Shown: positions 23,108 to 35,639, counted from the stretch's first letter. The stretch is DNA of 64,000 nucleotides from Maniola hyperantus (GCF_902806685.2 NC_048543.1:6118106-6182105), one strand, 5' to 3'. Numbers and translations: made by a program. Notes: a model not told the origin generated them from the letters alone.

Positions 23108-26100
23108 TCACATAGAGTAGTTTTTAATAGCGAAAACATTAATAAAAAATACTGAGATGACTAGAAGGAAACTCGACCCGTTCCCGATGACTCCTGAAAC
23201 AGACAAAAATATGATTCAAAGCAACTGCTGCTAATAAATTATAAGTAGGTACCTATAAGATTTGTTCACAAATATTTTAAATCTCGTGGCAGGATCGTGC
23301 CCTCCAAAATCAATTAAAGTGAGTTTATAGTTTACTAGCTGTCCGCGTGAAATTAGGTTTTTAAAAAATCCCGTGGTAACTCTGATTTTCCGGGGTAAAA
23401 AGTAGCCTATGTCACTCTCCGTCTTTATCTATACCCATACAAAAATCCCGTCAATCCGTTGCATCGTTGCGACGTGATTGAAGGATAAACAAACAAACTC
23501 ACTTTCGCATTTATAATAAGGGTACTGACTAGATCAAGTAGCGTATCACAAATTGCTTTATAAGCACATTTTAAAAAGGATTTTTAATTATTTTTAAGCT
23601 CCTTAGTTTTTGACTTAGGGTTCAGATTTTGAAATGATATTTACATAAATAAGTATAGTACGCGACAGGTCAAGATTGCAATCGGGGAGGCAACGCCCCG
23701 CACACTTACAAAGCCCCCGCGCTAACCTGGTGCAGGTGATCACGGGTGATGTGCGGGGCGTACCACCTTATACCCCGATTGCCATCTCAACCTGTCGCAG
23801 ACTATAGATACCTAAGTATTGCGAATTTTCTTAGTTAACAAAAAAGTGTATAGTTAAAGCTTATTATATTAAAATACCTACGCTAATTATTAAATTAGTA
23901 CATAGATGTTTACAGTTAAAATTAGTAAGTAGGTAAGTATGTTAACTATGGCTACATAAATAGAAAAAGATACTCTATAATTAAATTAACATTATTACAC
24001 CAGTAATGGTTTTCGATAATTCCAAAAATTGATAGGAATGTTTTTGGTAGTAATAACAATAAAAAGACCCCCGGGTCTATATAGCTTTTGTGCAATATTG
24101 ATTGATTTAAAAAGACTAAGAGAAACAAGAGTTTGTCTGATTTCAATACTGAAATGTCAACAGCAACATGCTATTATTATGAAATTGCTGTAGTCTCAAT
24201 TGGCTAAATTTATTTGTGATTGGCTGATCTATTTTAGATATTAAATGATTGGTTAAATTGGTCGTTCGTTACGCGTACAATTATTTATCTATGGAATTTA
24301 TGGTATTTATGCTGCAACAAAGTGAAAAGAGTGTCAGCCAAATCAGAGTTGATGTGTTCATCACACTGTAGCTGTTATTTTACTGCACTCCCCGTCCCCG
24401 TTTGCGTTGACCGCTGCTGACGTTATCAACTTTGATGCGCCCACACAGGCACACTTGCTATTAATGTTAAACGCATTTTAAGTGTTCAAAAATGCGTTGC
24501 ATGCTGCTCTTACGGTGCGTCTCATATGCGATCACTAACTATATTGAGTAGTAAGTCATTGTAGGTTCCAGTCGGGTAGATTAACATTGGGAATAAATAA
24601 ATAGGCATATGATACTTTAAAACATAATATTGTATGTGGCTACAAGGGGTCATAGACTTACTATTGCCGGGGGTGGAGGCTTCGGTAGTGGTTGCGTCTT
24701 CGAAGACCTCCGTCGTGGTCAGCTCTGCGTCGACAACCGCACGTTAGTACAGACAACACGAGCAAAAATTTACCAAATAGCTGTTGCAATAAGAGCGTGA
24801 AGAGTGACTACTAAGTTCAGTACGCGACAGGAAGTAATGTACATCGACCTTTAGAAGGAGATAGCAGATTTGTAGAGAATTGTTTCTGTCGTTGAGACCG
24901 ACAAAACGTCATATGGGTATGAGTGACAGAGACAACGCTCTACAAAGCTGCAATGTCAATATAAAGACCGATGTACATTACTTTCTGCTGCGTAGCGCAT
25001 TTCGTTAACATGCTTTTGAATGAGTCTTGTTTTTGATGATGTTATTTTTATTTTTTGTTCTTCAAGCTAGGCAGTGCGGCGCAGGTATCCCACTTGTTAT
25101 TATTAGCTGATGTATACAGAGAGATATCATATTGCCAGGGCATAGGGATGTTCCTATAATTTATTTCTTAGTGATTACTACAGGGTCTTTCGTAAAATCC
25201 ACGTTCACTGTTAGTTTTGAGTTTAATAATATCAGGGTCAGACGACCTTGCCAGAGCGTGCTATTACGACGTAAGTACACTAGCTTACTCTGTTTGATTG
25301 GAATAATTCCAAAAGAATAATATTTTGAAGTATCGTTAGAAAACGTCGCAAGCAGTCTGCTGAATCTCACCTTTAGCTTTTTAGTTCATTAACCTACATG
25401 CAACACTGACTGAAAAACTATGGTAAAAAATAAACGAGTCAAACCCAGGTTTAGAGAGATGAACACTTCTCAGTCTTTACGGCAATACTTAAAAAAAGCT
25501 TTTTCATAAAAGTACCAAAAACAAGACTCAGCTCGAGCAGTGGACAGTGGCACATTACAGCTTGCTAGCGTGCTACTAATTATCATTATCAACAAAATGC
25601 TGTTATTTTTAGCATTTAAAGCGACAATCTTAAAATTAAAATTCTACACAGAACTGGAAGAAAGAAATTTAAATATATCCAAAGAAAAGTCTTGACTCAC
25701 TGACTGACTCATCAACGCCAAGCCTAAACCTTTGGACCTAGAAAGCTAAAATTATGCACAGATTTTTTTTTTTTCAAAGTCATGTAATGCTCCTTTAACT
25801 GGTATAAAAATTGAATTTATTAGCACCCTGCCTACCGCACCCTCAGATTATTATTTATATTTAAAAACCACTGTTTTCTGCTTTAGTGACACGAAATGTA
25901 CATACCTGTGGGACCCGCGTTGTAAGTCTTTGATATTTTGTACTGCTCGTGTGTGACATTGGCGTTTCGGAAGTAGAGTTCGCAGCCAATGTCGGCGCCG
26001 ACCGCCTGCTCTCGGCTTAGCTCCACTGTGGTGTTCACGTCGAATGTGTTGTTTCCTTCACGTAATATTGTAACGTTGCTGATTAACTCCTCGCTGTAAT

Positions 26101-29100
26101 ATTATACAAAACCCGGTCAAGGGCAAGTCGGACTCGCACGCGAAGGGTTCTGTACCATCGTACAAGAAATAACACTTCAATTTTTTTTAATTTTCATGGC
26201 GGTAAGTTTGTAATGTTTAGTATTTGTCGTTGTAAACATTCTGTGAAAATTTCAGGCCTCTACCTCTTATGGCTCACGAGATAAATCCCACTGACAGACG
26301 GACGGACGGACGGACAGCGGAGTCATAGTATGTAATAGGATCCCGTTAGCACCCTTTGAGTACGGAACCCTAAAAGTGGTTATGAGTACAGTGGGAGTGT
26401 AATTCAATAATAATTCATGCTAGACTGTGTGACTAGGTATCTACTAAGAGAATTAATATATATCTTTAAGGAAACAAAAAGCTACAGCACTTGCACTTTT
26501 ATAAGTTATGCCGATGTACCCGCGCAGAAGAATAATTTTTTAATGGCGTAATCATAGCGCCAACCAATATTCCGTCCACTATTGGTTGTTGCCTTTGGGT
26601 ATGTTTTGTATGCGCGAATTATGAGCGAGATAAGCACGAGTCTCTGTTGTTCTTGCGTTTTAAATCTTAACGTCAAGGCATAAGGTCTGTATTTCATTGG
26701 TGTATATTTGGTATTGTCATAGGTTGTGTTTTTCTGCGCAAGCGTCTTTTGTCGATGCGACTTATGAAAGTGGTCGTACTTATCGACAGTAATCACGAGA
26801 TCTGGAGGCGGCGCCACATCCATCGCCAGACAGGTCACCAGTATGTCCTTTTCATCGTCTTCGTCAGGACCGTCTTCCACCTCAGTGATGTTCAGAACCA
26901 TTTCGCCCTTTGCTGGAAACAAACATTGAAATTATTACTTACATATATATATATATATACAGAGTGACAAGGCTCTCTTAGCACTTGAATGACATTTACA
27001 GGGGGACGCTGTTGTAGAACAAAGATGGAACAAAGGCTTAGGGCCGGTTGTTTCAAACCATTGGTCTTCGTAAGATCCGTTCGTTAAAATTTAACGGACG
27101 TAGGCGAACTATAACATCTGTTAATTTAAGTGCGTTGCTTCATTGTACAAAAAACTGTTCGTCATTGTTATTTTGGTTGCGAAACTAACCCTTAAAATAA
27201 ACTTGCTTCTCCGTATCCTTTTCTTATTTCATTTTAAGTATATTAAATTATATACATAGTTATTAATATTGCTTCTTCGCATTTTAAACACTTTTTCTTT
27301 CTTACCAAATCTTCAAAACAACTATCATTAAAAGCTTTGAATTAAATTGATTCCATTATAATTTGTAAATAAAATATTCCGTTTGTAAGAAGTATGAAGT
27401 TACGAACTGATTTGACGATCACCAATGGCGCCAGCACCGGTTAACGTAAACGTAACTTTTTAACGAACGTTAGCGCTAATAGATGCTGAATCAACGCTTT
27501 TTCTTTACTTACGTTCGTTAGCGCCATATTAAAAGGTTACGTGTCCGTCAAAGTTTGTTGAAACAACCGGCCCTAAAGAATATTCAAACAAGAACAAAAT
27601 GGACACTTGACGGCAACGTTAGTACCGATTTTCGCCACGCTCCAAGATAGCCTTGTCGCACTGTATAGGTATGTCGGCGAAAATAATGCACATGCGACGT
27701 CTTTTTAACCGACTTCAAAAAAAAGGAGGAGGTTCTCAATTCGTCGGAATCTTTTTTTCATTAGAATTTATTTGAATAGCAACACAGAGTAAACACTGGT
27801 CTGTGGTACAAGCCTTAGTGAACGTCACAGACAGTGTAAGTAGTGGGTGGTCTGTGGTACAAGTCTAGAGGGAAGTGTTTGTGGCATAGATAGAATAATA
27901 GGTAGATGTAAGTACTGTGTAACCGCGTATGAGATAGCGATAGCACGACGTAACGATGAATAACACGACAATTATTACCATTGTTTAGTAGTCAATATTT
28001 GTATTAACCGATCAACAATATTTGTATTAAACGTTTTTTATGTGAAAACAAGTAAATAACTCATGAGAAATACAATTACGCCACGAATTCTCAAAGTTTG
28101 TTTTGCAACTTCTTGTATGTATTCTTGAAAAAAACCAGTTACACGATAAGGGACAAAACATAGGTTAGCTGCGTCTCTGTTTATCACATTAGTAACTTCA
28201 TCTGTGCTCTTTTTAGTGCGAATAAGAAAGCAAACGTTCCTGCATCTACCTTTATTACTCTATCTACGGTTTGTGGCTAACGTCGTATCAGTCAGTCGTT
28301 CAATCGATATTCCTTTCGAGAGAGGGTATGCCATCGGATGTGCGTACTGATTGAGAAGAAAACGACATGGTGGATATCAATAATGACCACGTGTAATTTA
28401 ATCGAAATTAATCTCCGAAATAGGTATATAAAAAGAAAAGCTGACTGATTGACTGATCTATCAACGCACAGCTCAAACTACAGGACGGATCGGGCTAAAA
28501 TGTGGCACACAGATAGCTATTTTAACGTAGACATCTAAGAAGAAAAGCTAAGAAAGGATTTTTAAAAATACAACCCCTAAGGGGGTAAATAGGAAAATTG
28601 TGTAGTCCACGCGCGGGACTAAGCTAGTTTAAAAAATATAAGCGGTCAACTGAGAGTCATATTCTTACGAAGATTTCCGTACCATCTTACAATAAATAAG
28701 ACTTTCTTTTCAGAACGGCCATTTTGACATTTTTATTATTTGTTGTTATAGCGGCAATTTCTGTGAAAATTTCAACTCTCTACCTATTACGGTTCATGAA
28801 ATACGGGCCGCTGACAGACAGACGGGCGGACAGCGGAGGCTTAGTAATAGTTGCTGTTGGCACCCTTCGGGTACGGATCCGCGAAAAGAGTACCTAATAG
28901 CGGGTTAACTGATTTAACATTTTCATACTTACTGAAAACTATAAGAGTGTCGTGTCGTCGTTTTTCGCCCTCGAAAAAGGCTGAAACTTCACACTCGTAT
29001 GTGCCTGAACTTTCCGGAGTGACATTCTGTAGTAAGATAGCATCATCTCCCTTTAATTCTGAAACATGTTTCTGTCATAATTATGAAAATAATGGCTAGG

Positions 29101-32100
29101 TTTGAAAATAGGCACATACTTATTATGTTAATTACAACTATTACAGCATTATAATCATTGAAGAGTATCATACGGTCAAGGAAAATATTGTGAGGAAACC
29201 AGCATGCCTGAGAATTCCCCATAATGTTCTCTAAGGTGTGAAGTTGCCACTAGGCCGGCGTGGCGGATTACGGCCTAAACCTTTCTCATCCCGAGAGGTG
29301 ATACGTGCTCAGTAGTGAGCCGGAAATGGGTTGATCATGATGAAATAATGCGTAAATTTCATGAATAGAATGTTTTTTGAAAGTTTTTATTGAAAGTGCT
29401 TATGAATAGTCAGGTAGTTTTAATTTACCATTGGTTCGGCAAGGCACATGCAAGAATAGACAGAAGTATTTATAACAGTTTTATGGAAACAGATCAGTTT
29501 GACTACTGAATACCTACTCACCAATATCTATTTTTGTTTTCTCAGGCGGCTGGCCTACTATCCTTTGGTACAGTTGGATAGGTTTATCATCGGACCCGTT
29601 GACTGGCGCGAACCACCATTTCACAGTCAAACCTTGCCCGGTTTCATTGGGATTCAATTCATATCCGCATTGTAAAAGAACGTCTCCTCCAGACTCTACT
29701 GCGTCAGGTACTGAAAATTCTGTTATCGATATTTGCTGACTGCCTGAAAAATCGTAAAATATCTGTTACATTTAAGTACTAACATTATGAAATATGAATT
29801 ACTAGCAGATGCCTGCCACTTTGTCCGCGTGGACTTAAGTTTTTAAAAATCTGTTTTGTTCTGTTGCCCCATTGCGACGTGATAGTAAGACAAACCAACA
29901 AACCAATTAACCAAAACAAACAAACACACTTTCACACATCTTATATTATATAGGTATAAAAGCTGACTGACTGACTGATCTATCAACGCAACGCAACCTC
30001 AAAAGGATTGGGCTGAAATTTGGCATGCTATAGCTATTATGAGACATCCGCTAAGGAATTTTTAAAAATTCAACCCCTAAGGGGGTGAAACGGGTTTGCC
30101 ACGCGGACGAAGTCACGGGATAAGCTAGTTTATAATATGGGTAGTGATGATGATGACTGTGTTAACTTACTTATAAGTACAAACTTTAGTGTTTACCTAA
30201 TGGTTTTCATTTTTAAAAACTATCATAGTCTTAAGTTGGCATATTGACTATGAACTGGCAATATGTCCTATCTTAAATACTATTTCGTACTCCGTAGTGG
30301 ACAGTTCAAGACAGCATCTAGCTTGGAAATGGCTTGGAACAGAAAAATTAAAAAGCTCGTACACGAAGCTTCGCCAACACTGGCAGGCGTACGTAAACAA
30401 TCACTATTTAGCGCAAGGAAATAAGTTTTTTCTTTTGTCCTGTAAAGTCGTTCAAATTGAATAGTACCTACTGCTTGCTAGTTCACACTTCACAGGCGAT
30501 GTGCGAAGGATCTGGGAATCCACCTCAATATTATAATGCGTACAAAATGACTTGTCACGCACTATTTTAACTTTATTCTTTAATTTTAATTTTATTTTAA
30601 TTCAGATATAATCCCTTGCCTGCAATCTCACCTGGTGGTAAGTGATGATGCAGTCTAAGATGGAAGCGGGCTAACCTGGAAGGGGTATGGCAGTTACCAC
30701 GGCCGAACCCTCCCACCAGACAAATTATGAAATTGTGTCAATTGTCATGTCGAAAGTACGATTTTAGTCCGTATTTTAAAGGTGAACCGTGAACCCTACC
30801 TTTTGACATGACAGTTGCCCCATAGAGTTAAAATGGCGCGTGAAAAGTCATTTTGTTCGGACTATACCTATCGTACGAAAACTTTGTGATTAATGGAAAG
30901 GGCTCAAGACCCTCAATAATGAGGAATTTGGCGCACAGAAAGATGTTGGTATTGACAAGTACTTGAAATAATTTGTATAGGTATCTTTAGATCTAGCTCT
31001 TGTGAAGTCAATCATTTTTAAACTGGTCATGTCCATGTGATGTGAAATATTGTACGAGTACCTACTTTATAATATCCTATTCATCTATTTGATTTACAAC
31101 GTTGTCCACCTACAAGGGCAATTACTATATCATGCAAAGAAGACTGCTCATATGCTGGAACTTCGAATTCTGAACACAGAACACGTAGGTACCTAAGTAT
31201 GAACCTACATTTGTTTTAATGAAAAAAGAATCAAAAAGGTAAATTATTATTTTTCAAAGAAAAGATGAATCTAAATAATATATAAAAGGAAAAGGTAACT
31301 GACTGACTGATCTATCAACGCACAGCTCAAACTACTGGACGGATCGGGCTGAAATTTGGCATGCAGATAACTATTATAACGTAGGCATCCGTTAAGAAAG
31401 GATTTTTGAAAATTCAACCCCTAAGGGGGTGAAATAGGAGTTCGAAATTTGTGTAGTCCACGCGCACGAAGTCGCGTAAGCTAGTTGGTTAATAATTAAG
31501 GTCTGAATCATTCTGAAACACTATACAGGGATTTTAATTCAAAGCAGGCCTTTGGGGTTTTTATCGAATTGCAAAAGTTTTTCGGAAGCTAAAATTAAAA
31601 TCACTGAATTATCTAAATTCTTGAATTTGTGAAGATAATCCGTTATCCGTAAAACCACACAGTGTAGAAGAAGCGTGTAGGCGGCCACAATATAAGAACC
31701 TACGTTATAGTTTTCAGTAGGTACGTAATTACTAATCACCACTATATTAACGTCTTACAAATTAACAATTTTGACCATCAGTAAGCGTAATATGTTACCT
31801 ATTCTGAATAAATAATTTGAGTTTGAAACAGCTAATTTCGTGTAGCTATTTTAGAGATAAGTTTTTTGGATTGTTGGACATTGAACTTGCAATGAGTGAT
31901 GTTAAGATAAACATTTTGTAAATATAGCTAAAAACGCTCCCCGGAAGCTGTAAACATTTTATCACCGCAATATCAAAACATCAATGGGAACCTCTGCTAA
32001 AAGTGCGCTATATATAAGTTTAATAGAAAATTAGGTCATATCCGATGAATAAGCGACTATCTCAGGCAACCTTGAGTTGGTCCGGGGAATGTTAAAAATA

Positions 32101-34969
32101 CCTCCGCGGTCCGAGCCGACCTCAGCGTGGCTCGCGCGAGTCGTTTATTCGAATTATCCGATAAATAGACATCTAGTATTATTATCTAATCCAGTGTAAG
32201 AGCGCTTCATTCATTCACTATCGGCTCAATGACAACGTTCCTTCTATATCCTTTCATAACTATTTAAAGATGCACACAATTTCTTCTTCCGATGCAATGC
32301 GCCCTTAAAATACTGAAAACAAGCTGCTTTATTCCATGTTTCTGTTTTCCTTAAAAATGTGCTGAACTTTATTTAATTCTTTACACTTGTCGTCTATATT
32401 GGGATATTTTTTGTAATTATCATGAGTCTTGAGTAGATTTGACGACCTCCCTGGCGCGGTGGTGAGCGCTGTGGACTGATTAGTGGGAGGTCCCGGGTTC
32501 GATTCCCGGTAGAGAAAATTTAGAATTTTATAATTTCAAAATTTTCTATGATGTGGTCTGGTGAAAGGCTTCGTTCTTCGGTTACGTTAGCACTCTTTGG
32601 GTACGTAACCCTAAAAAAGATACAACATGCAGATAATAATAATTATCCTTTCATACCAATAACCCATCGAATCGATGCAATAACCGCTTCATTCACGCTT
32701 TCGTCAATATTCGAACTTTGATGGATCGAAACAGGAATGTGTTACAGACAAACACTAGAGACGATTGCATATAAATTTTACTCTGCAATACCAGCCATGC
32801 ATCTATTTATAACTAATAAATAATTTGAAAATTCGCACGATTTCTTTATAAGAATGAAATTAGAGATTCTATTAAATAAACTCAAAAGTACATAAAAAAT
32901 TATAATTTAAAAATGTTAACAGATAGTTTTCAGGCCTGAATAATATGAAATCATCAAATAAAGACTGAAAAATTTGAAAATTATTTAGTCTTCCTTGAGC
33001 GATTTCAATTAGGCATTCACCGAAACAAATTCCTGATTAGTACAAGTGTTTACACCAGTGAATCATAGTTTATATTAATTTGGATTAAAATACGAACCAA
33101 TTTGAATTGTATTTTAATGTAAGTAACGGGTACATACCAGGAATAATTTGATGTTTTTATTTGTCGATGACCCCGTCGTGACCACGACCCGTGTAATCGG
33201 GTTGAAATATCGATAAAGAAAAACATCAAATTAATTGTGGTACGTACCCGATATCTAAGTAAAAATACATCGTTAAACCACGAAATAAGCTTAAAATCGT
33301 TAATTTGAATTGTAATAATTCCGTTTAAATATAAACAGGTACTTATAAGTAAATCTTCAAGTTTCATTTAGATAGATAACATGGCAAAGAAAAGAAAACT
33401 TCCTTGGAACTTTTCTCCTTCTTTCTTTATAATCTTTGTTCAACCTATCTTCGAGCACTTCCTAATGTAATCAACATTTGATTTAAAACTAGCGTAACGA
33501 CAAAGTGAGTAGGTAGGTAGTTGATTCAATATTCGTCAACATATTCGTCAGCAAATCATGCAGCGAAGCCCAAAGGAGGGTTATATGTTTGACCTGAATG
33601 TATGTATGTATGTCCGCTTGCAACTACTGAACGGTTTACCCGATTTTCATAAATGATAGATACGTCATTAGATTTTGTCTGAGCGCGAATAGAGCAAACT
33701 ACGAAGCTAAGATTTTCAAAAAAGCAAAATGGCGGATTTTATGCGCTGTATTCTCCCTTAGATTTTCTATTTGTTTCTCAAAAGTCAAACCCAGTTGTTG
33801 TTACCATCTCACATCATCGACACAAACAAAACGGCGGCGCGCGGCGTCGCGTTTTCTTTATTTATTTGGAACAACTCCAAAATCATTAATTTGATGCAGG
33901 TACGTGGAAATTGCAACATAAAGGTTTGTCGGTCAAGTGTAGTTATTTTTCCACATTCCAATATTAAACCGAATACCTATGCGTATGGTATGATTGGTCC
34001 AAAAATTTCAAAGATATATTTTTGAAATGCCAAATATTTGAGCGGAAATAAACAAGTAAAAACAAGAGGCAACGAAAAATACAAAGTTCGTCTTGCAAAG
34101 CATCTTAACCCAACTCACTTCTGGTCGCCCCAACAGTGAAATGATGAAATAGTGAAAATGAGCTGATGTGCTTGATATCTGATGGACGTTAGAGCATCGA
34201 CTCCATCGTTCTCCATAACGAATAAAACATAGCTCATCTGCTTGTAGCCCGCCGACTGATACCAGAACGACAAAGATACGACTTAAAATACAAGAAACAG
34301 GTAATAGCACAAACCGATTACAAAAAATAACTACGAATTTTACCTTAAGCATATTATACTTGAAAATTACTTTTTGAATCACAATGCGTGACATGATGTG
34401 GTGTTTTCCTCGCCGATATATTTCGATTTAATTTTACATATTCATTGAATAATTAAATTTATTCAGTAACGACGCTACTTACAACTGAAACCTATAAATT
34501 TTGTAGGTATAGTACGCGACAGGTCGAGATGGCAATCTGGGATGCCCCGCACTCCCGCACGTCACTCGCACTCGCCCGCACCGGGTTAGCGCAGTTGCTG
34601 TGCGGGTGTGCGGGGCGTTCCCTCCCCAATTGCCATCTCGACCTGTCGCGTACTATAGGTCTGTACTATACCGCGAAACTGCAGATGAAGTTTTTAGGGT
34701 TCCGACGAGACCCTGTTACTAACACTGCGCTGTCCGTCCGTCTGTTTGTCTGTTAGCGGGCTGTATGAATATCGTGTGTGATGAACCGTAATACAGTTGA
34801 AATTTTTAGTGTATTCTATTGCCGCCATGACAACAAATAATAGAAATTACAAAATGTATTTGCTGATAGAATAAATAAAAAAACAATATGTTAAAAAGAT
34901 AATTGGAATAATATGTATTATAAATCCCTCACCTGCGGCGAAGAAGATGAGCAGAACAATGGGCCACAT
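23108..34969 (-). CDS. Secreted two-Ig-domain protein, probably GPI-anchored
   Basis: Seven exons: 34933-34969, 29522-29743, 28933-29058, 26780-26912, 25906-26093, 24662-24724, 23108-23193. All phases agree and give 284 residues. MWPIVLLIFFAAG is a signal peptide. The first Ig-like domain has its first cysteine in LLQCGYEL, then VKWWF, and closes with the classical ESSGTYECEV. The second has VTCLAMDVAPPPDLVI and DIGCELYF as its cysteine strands. NET, NGS, NVT, NIT, NNT and NTT are N-glycosylation sites. A Thr/Glu-rich stalk (TTTEVFEDATTTEAST) follows, and the protein ends in NGSSFLLVISVFFINVFAI plus five residues. That small-residue site before a hydrophobic tail fits a GPI-attachment signal, though a single membrane helix is possible. 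The layout recalls insect Beat-type Ig proteins, but I cannot assign a named gene. Intron 1 spans about 5.2 kb and is full of repeats. Confidence 0.75.
23335..23525 (-). repeat. 'cgaagtcgcgggcatc' family repeat, minus orientation
   Basis: Begins tagctgtccgcgtgaaatta and ends actttcgcatttataataag with the caatccgttgcatcgttgcg block between. It lies in the last intron of the Ig gene. Confidence 0.65.
23655..23808. mobile_element. Palindromic MITE, 'tagtacgcgacaggt' family
   Basis: tatagtacgcgacaggtcaa at the left and ccatctcaacctgtcgcaga at the right enclose a GC-rich core. Second of three copies. Confidence 0.7.
24826..24997. mobile_element. Foldback MITE, 'agtaatgtacatc' family, abutting a stray 'gtacgcgacagg' end
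   Basis: aagtaatgtacatcgacctt pairs with gaccgatgtacattactttc. Inside, gagaccgacaaaacgtcata leads to gagacaacgctctacaaagc. Its left edge is fused to agtacgcgacagg, the end of the other palindromic family. Confidence 0.7.
26100..26375 (+). repeat. 'gggttccgtacc' interspersed repeat
   Basis: Runs from acccggtcaagggcaagtcg (about 26108) through cgaagggttctgtaccatcg and the gacggacggacggacagcgg run to gagtacggaaccctaaaa. Near full length, in an intron of the Ig gene. Confidence 0.7.
27041..27573. mobile_element. MITE with GGGCCGGTTGTTTCAA ends
   Basis: GGGCCGGTTGTTTCAA (27041 on) is exactly mirrored by TTGAAACAACCGGCCC ending at 27573, with TA on each outer side. Sub-terminal cgttcgttaaaatttaacgg and ttaacgaacgttagcgcta blocks extend the inverted symmetry. 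It is 533 bases with no transposase, so non-autonomous. Confidence 0.75.
27706..27770 (+). repeat. 'aaccgacttcaaaaaaagg' repeat end
   Basis: Holds accgacttcaaaaaaaagga and ggttctcaattcgtcggaat. The inverted counterpart ends the repeat at 62995-63182. Confidence 0.55.
27885..28270 (+). mobile_element. 386-bp MITE with 8-bp target duplication, copy 1
   Basis: Flanked by direct repeats GTTTGTGG (27877-27884 and 28271-28278). Ends catagatagaataatagg and ctttattactctatctacg form imperfect inverted repeats. The second copy, in opposite orientation at 42144-42529, differs at only about ten positions by eye. An 8-bp duplication is typical of hAT and P superfamilies. No open frame of note. Confidence 0.85.
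28425..28885 (+). repeat. 'ctgactgatctatcaacgc' repeat followed by a 'gggttccgtacc' repeat
   Basis: 28430-28630 carries gactgatctatcaacgcaca, gacggatcgggctaaaatg and aacccctaagggggtaaa. 28640-28885 carries acgaagatttccgtaccatc, gacgggcggacagcgga and cttcgggtacggatc. Both lie between exons 3 and 4 of the Ig gene. Confidence 0.65.
29160..29345 (+). repeat. 3' part of tRNA-headed SINE
   Basis: gaggaaaccagcatgcctga, ttctctaaggtgtgaagt, acgtgctcagtagtgagcc and atgggttgatcatgatga match the body and tail of the complete SINE at 40050-40336; the tRNA head is missing. Confidence 0.6.
29800..30132. repeat. Two adjoining interspersed repeats
   Basis: 29800-29950 is a short minus-oriented 'cgaagtcgcgggcatc' copy ending cactttcacacatcttatat. 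29955-30132 is a plus-oriented 'ctgactgatctatcaacgc' copy containing caacccctaagggggtgaaa and gcggacgaagtcacgggata. Confidence 0.6.
30247..30730. repeat. 'tgtgaactggca' MITE copy and a 'gcaatctcacct' repeat
   Basis: 30247-30495 is the second copy of the element at 2765-3045 (ctatgaactggcaatatgtc at one end, gctagttcacacttcacagg at the other). 30595-30730 has tgcctgcaatctcacctggt, gatgatgcagtctaagatgg and ggccgaaccctcccaccaga, shared with 46965-47215. Confidence 0.55.
31278..31486 (+). repeat. Near full-length 'ctgactgatctatcaacgc' repeat
   Basis: Runs from atataaaaggaaaaggtaac through actactggacggatcgggct and caacccctaagggggtgaaa to cacgaagtcgcgtaagctag. Useful as a type copy of this family. 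The following 31.5-32.4 kb of the Ig gene's intron 1 shows nothing recognisable. Confidence 0.7.
32446..32600 (+). repeat. tRNA-derived SINE head
   Basis: tggcgcggtggtgagcgctg resembles a tRNA A box and cccgggttcgattcccggta a B box at tRNA-like spacing. No cloverleaf with paired acceptor stem can be drawn, and aattttagaat-type low-complexity sequence follows, so it is a SINE head and not a tRNA gene. Confidence 0.5.
33124..33252. mobile_element. Foldback MITE with 'cgggtac(a/g)tacc' ends
   Basis: aacgggtacataccaggaat and aatttgatgtttttatttgt face acatcaaattaattgtggta and cgtacccgatat. The middle holds cgtcgtgaccacgacccgtg. About 130 bases with 40-base arms. From 33.5 to 34.4 kb only low-complexity intron with scattered short repeats is seen. 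Confidence 0.65.
34508..34870. mobile_element. Palindromic 'tagtacgcgacaggt' MITE, then a 'gggttccgtacc' repeat
   Basis: 34508-34660 is the best of three copies: tatagtacgcgacaggtcga and tgccatctcgacctgtcgcg with cgtactata enclose a GC-rich core. 34685-34870 is a minus-oriented piece with tttagggttccgacgagacc and ctgtccgtccgtctgtttgt. Confidence 0.7.
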
Positions 34970-35202
34970 CGCTGGGAGCGGCGCGCGCGCGACTGCCGCC
35001 CGCCCCGCCGCACTAATTGATTATCAGTTACGAGAAAATTTCGCTTGCTTATTTCAAACACCTTTTGGAACTCAATTTTTCCATAAATCTAACTGTTAAG
35101 TACACACAAAAGTAATAAAAAACAAAACACACTTATAAGTGCTAATATAATAATGGTTAAGTTATAACGTGGTCGAGCCGTGATTTAGTAATTCGCGACC
35201 GC

Positions 35203-35209
35203 TTATATA
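35203..35209 (-). promoter_or_regulatory. Putative TATA box of the Ig gene
   Basis: TATATAA on the minus strand, about 235 bases upstream of the signal-peptide ATG at 34967-34969. A start about 30 bases further would give a 5' UTR of about 200 bases. Supported only by position and sequence. Confidence 0.35.
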
Positions 35210-35346
35210 TTTCTTAATAGCGAAACGTTGTAGCAGCGTAGGGGGCCGCTTCACTACTGTACAAGATTCTAATGTGGGGCAAACCTTGAGATGGAATCGA
35301 CAAAAATAAAATAACAGCCACACCACATGTTTAAGAAAAGTCTGGA

Positions 35347-35352
35347 TTTATT
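35347..35352 (-). terminator. Possible polyadenylation signal of Sec6
   Basis: AATAAA on the minus strand about 525 bases past the stop codon at 35876-35878. If used, the 3' UTR contains the repeat at 35640-35830. Confidence 0.3.
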
Positions 35353-35639
35353 AAGACTTGTTTTTAGATTACAATTATATACAATTCAATGCCGATACCG
35401 ATAAATAACAGGTAATTATATTATGTAATATATTATATCTATAAATAAGTGATCTTATTTCAACTATGAACTAAAATAAATAAGCATACCAAATTAATTA
35501 AAAAAATAAGTTCATACAGCTAATCTTTATAATTTAAATTAATTAATGATAACTGCGATCTAATTTAGTTACAAACATAGTTAATAAGGTCCACTGTTAC
35601 TACATTATGGATAAAATATCTGAAATAAATGTTTATTTT

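Noticed and set aside
32446..32520. tRNA gene candidate
   Set aside because: A-box and B-box like blocks are present but no acceptor stem or anticodon arm pairs; fits a SINE head.
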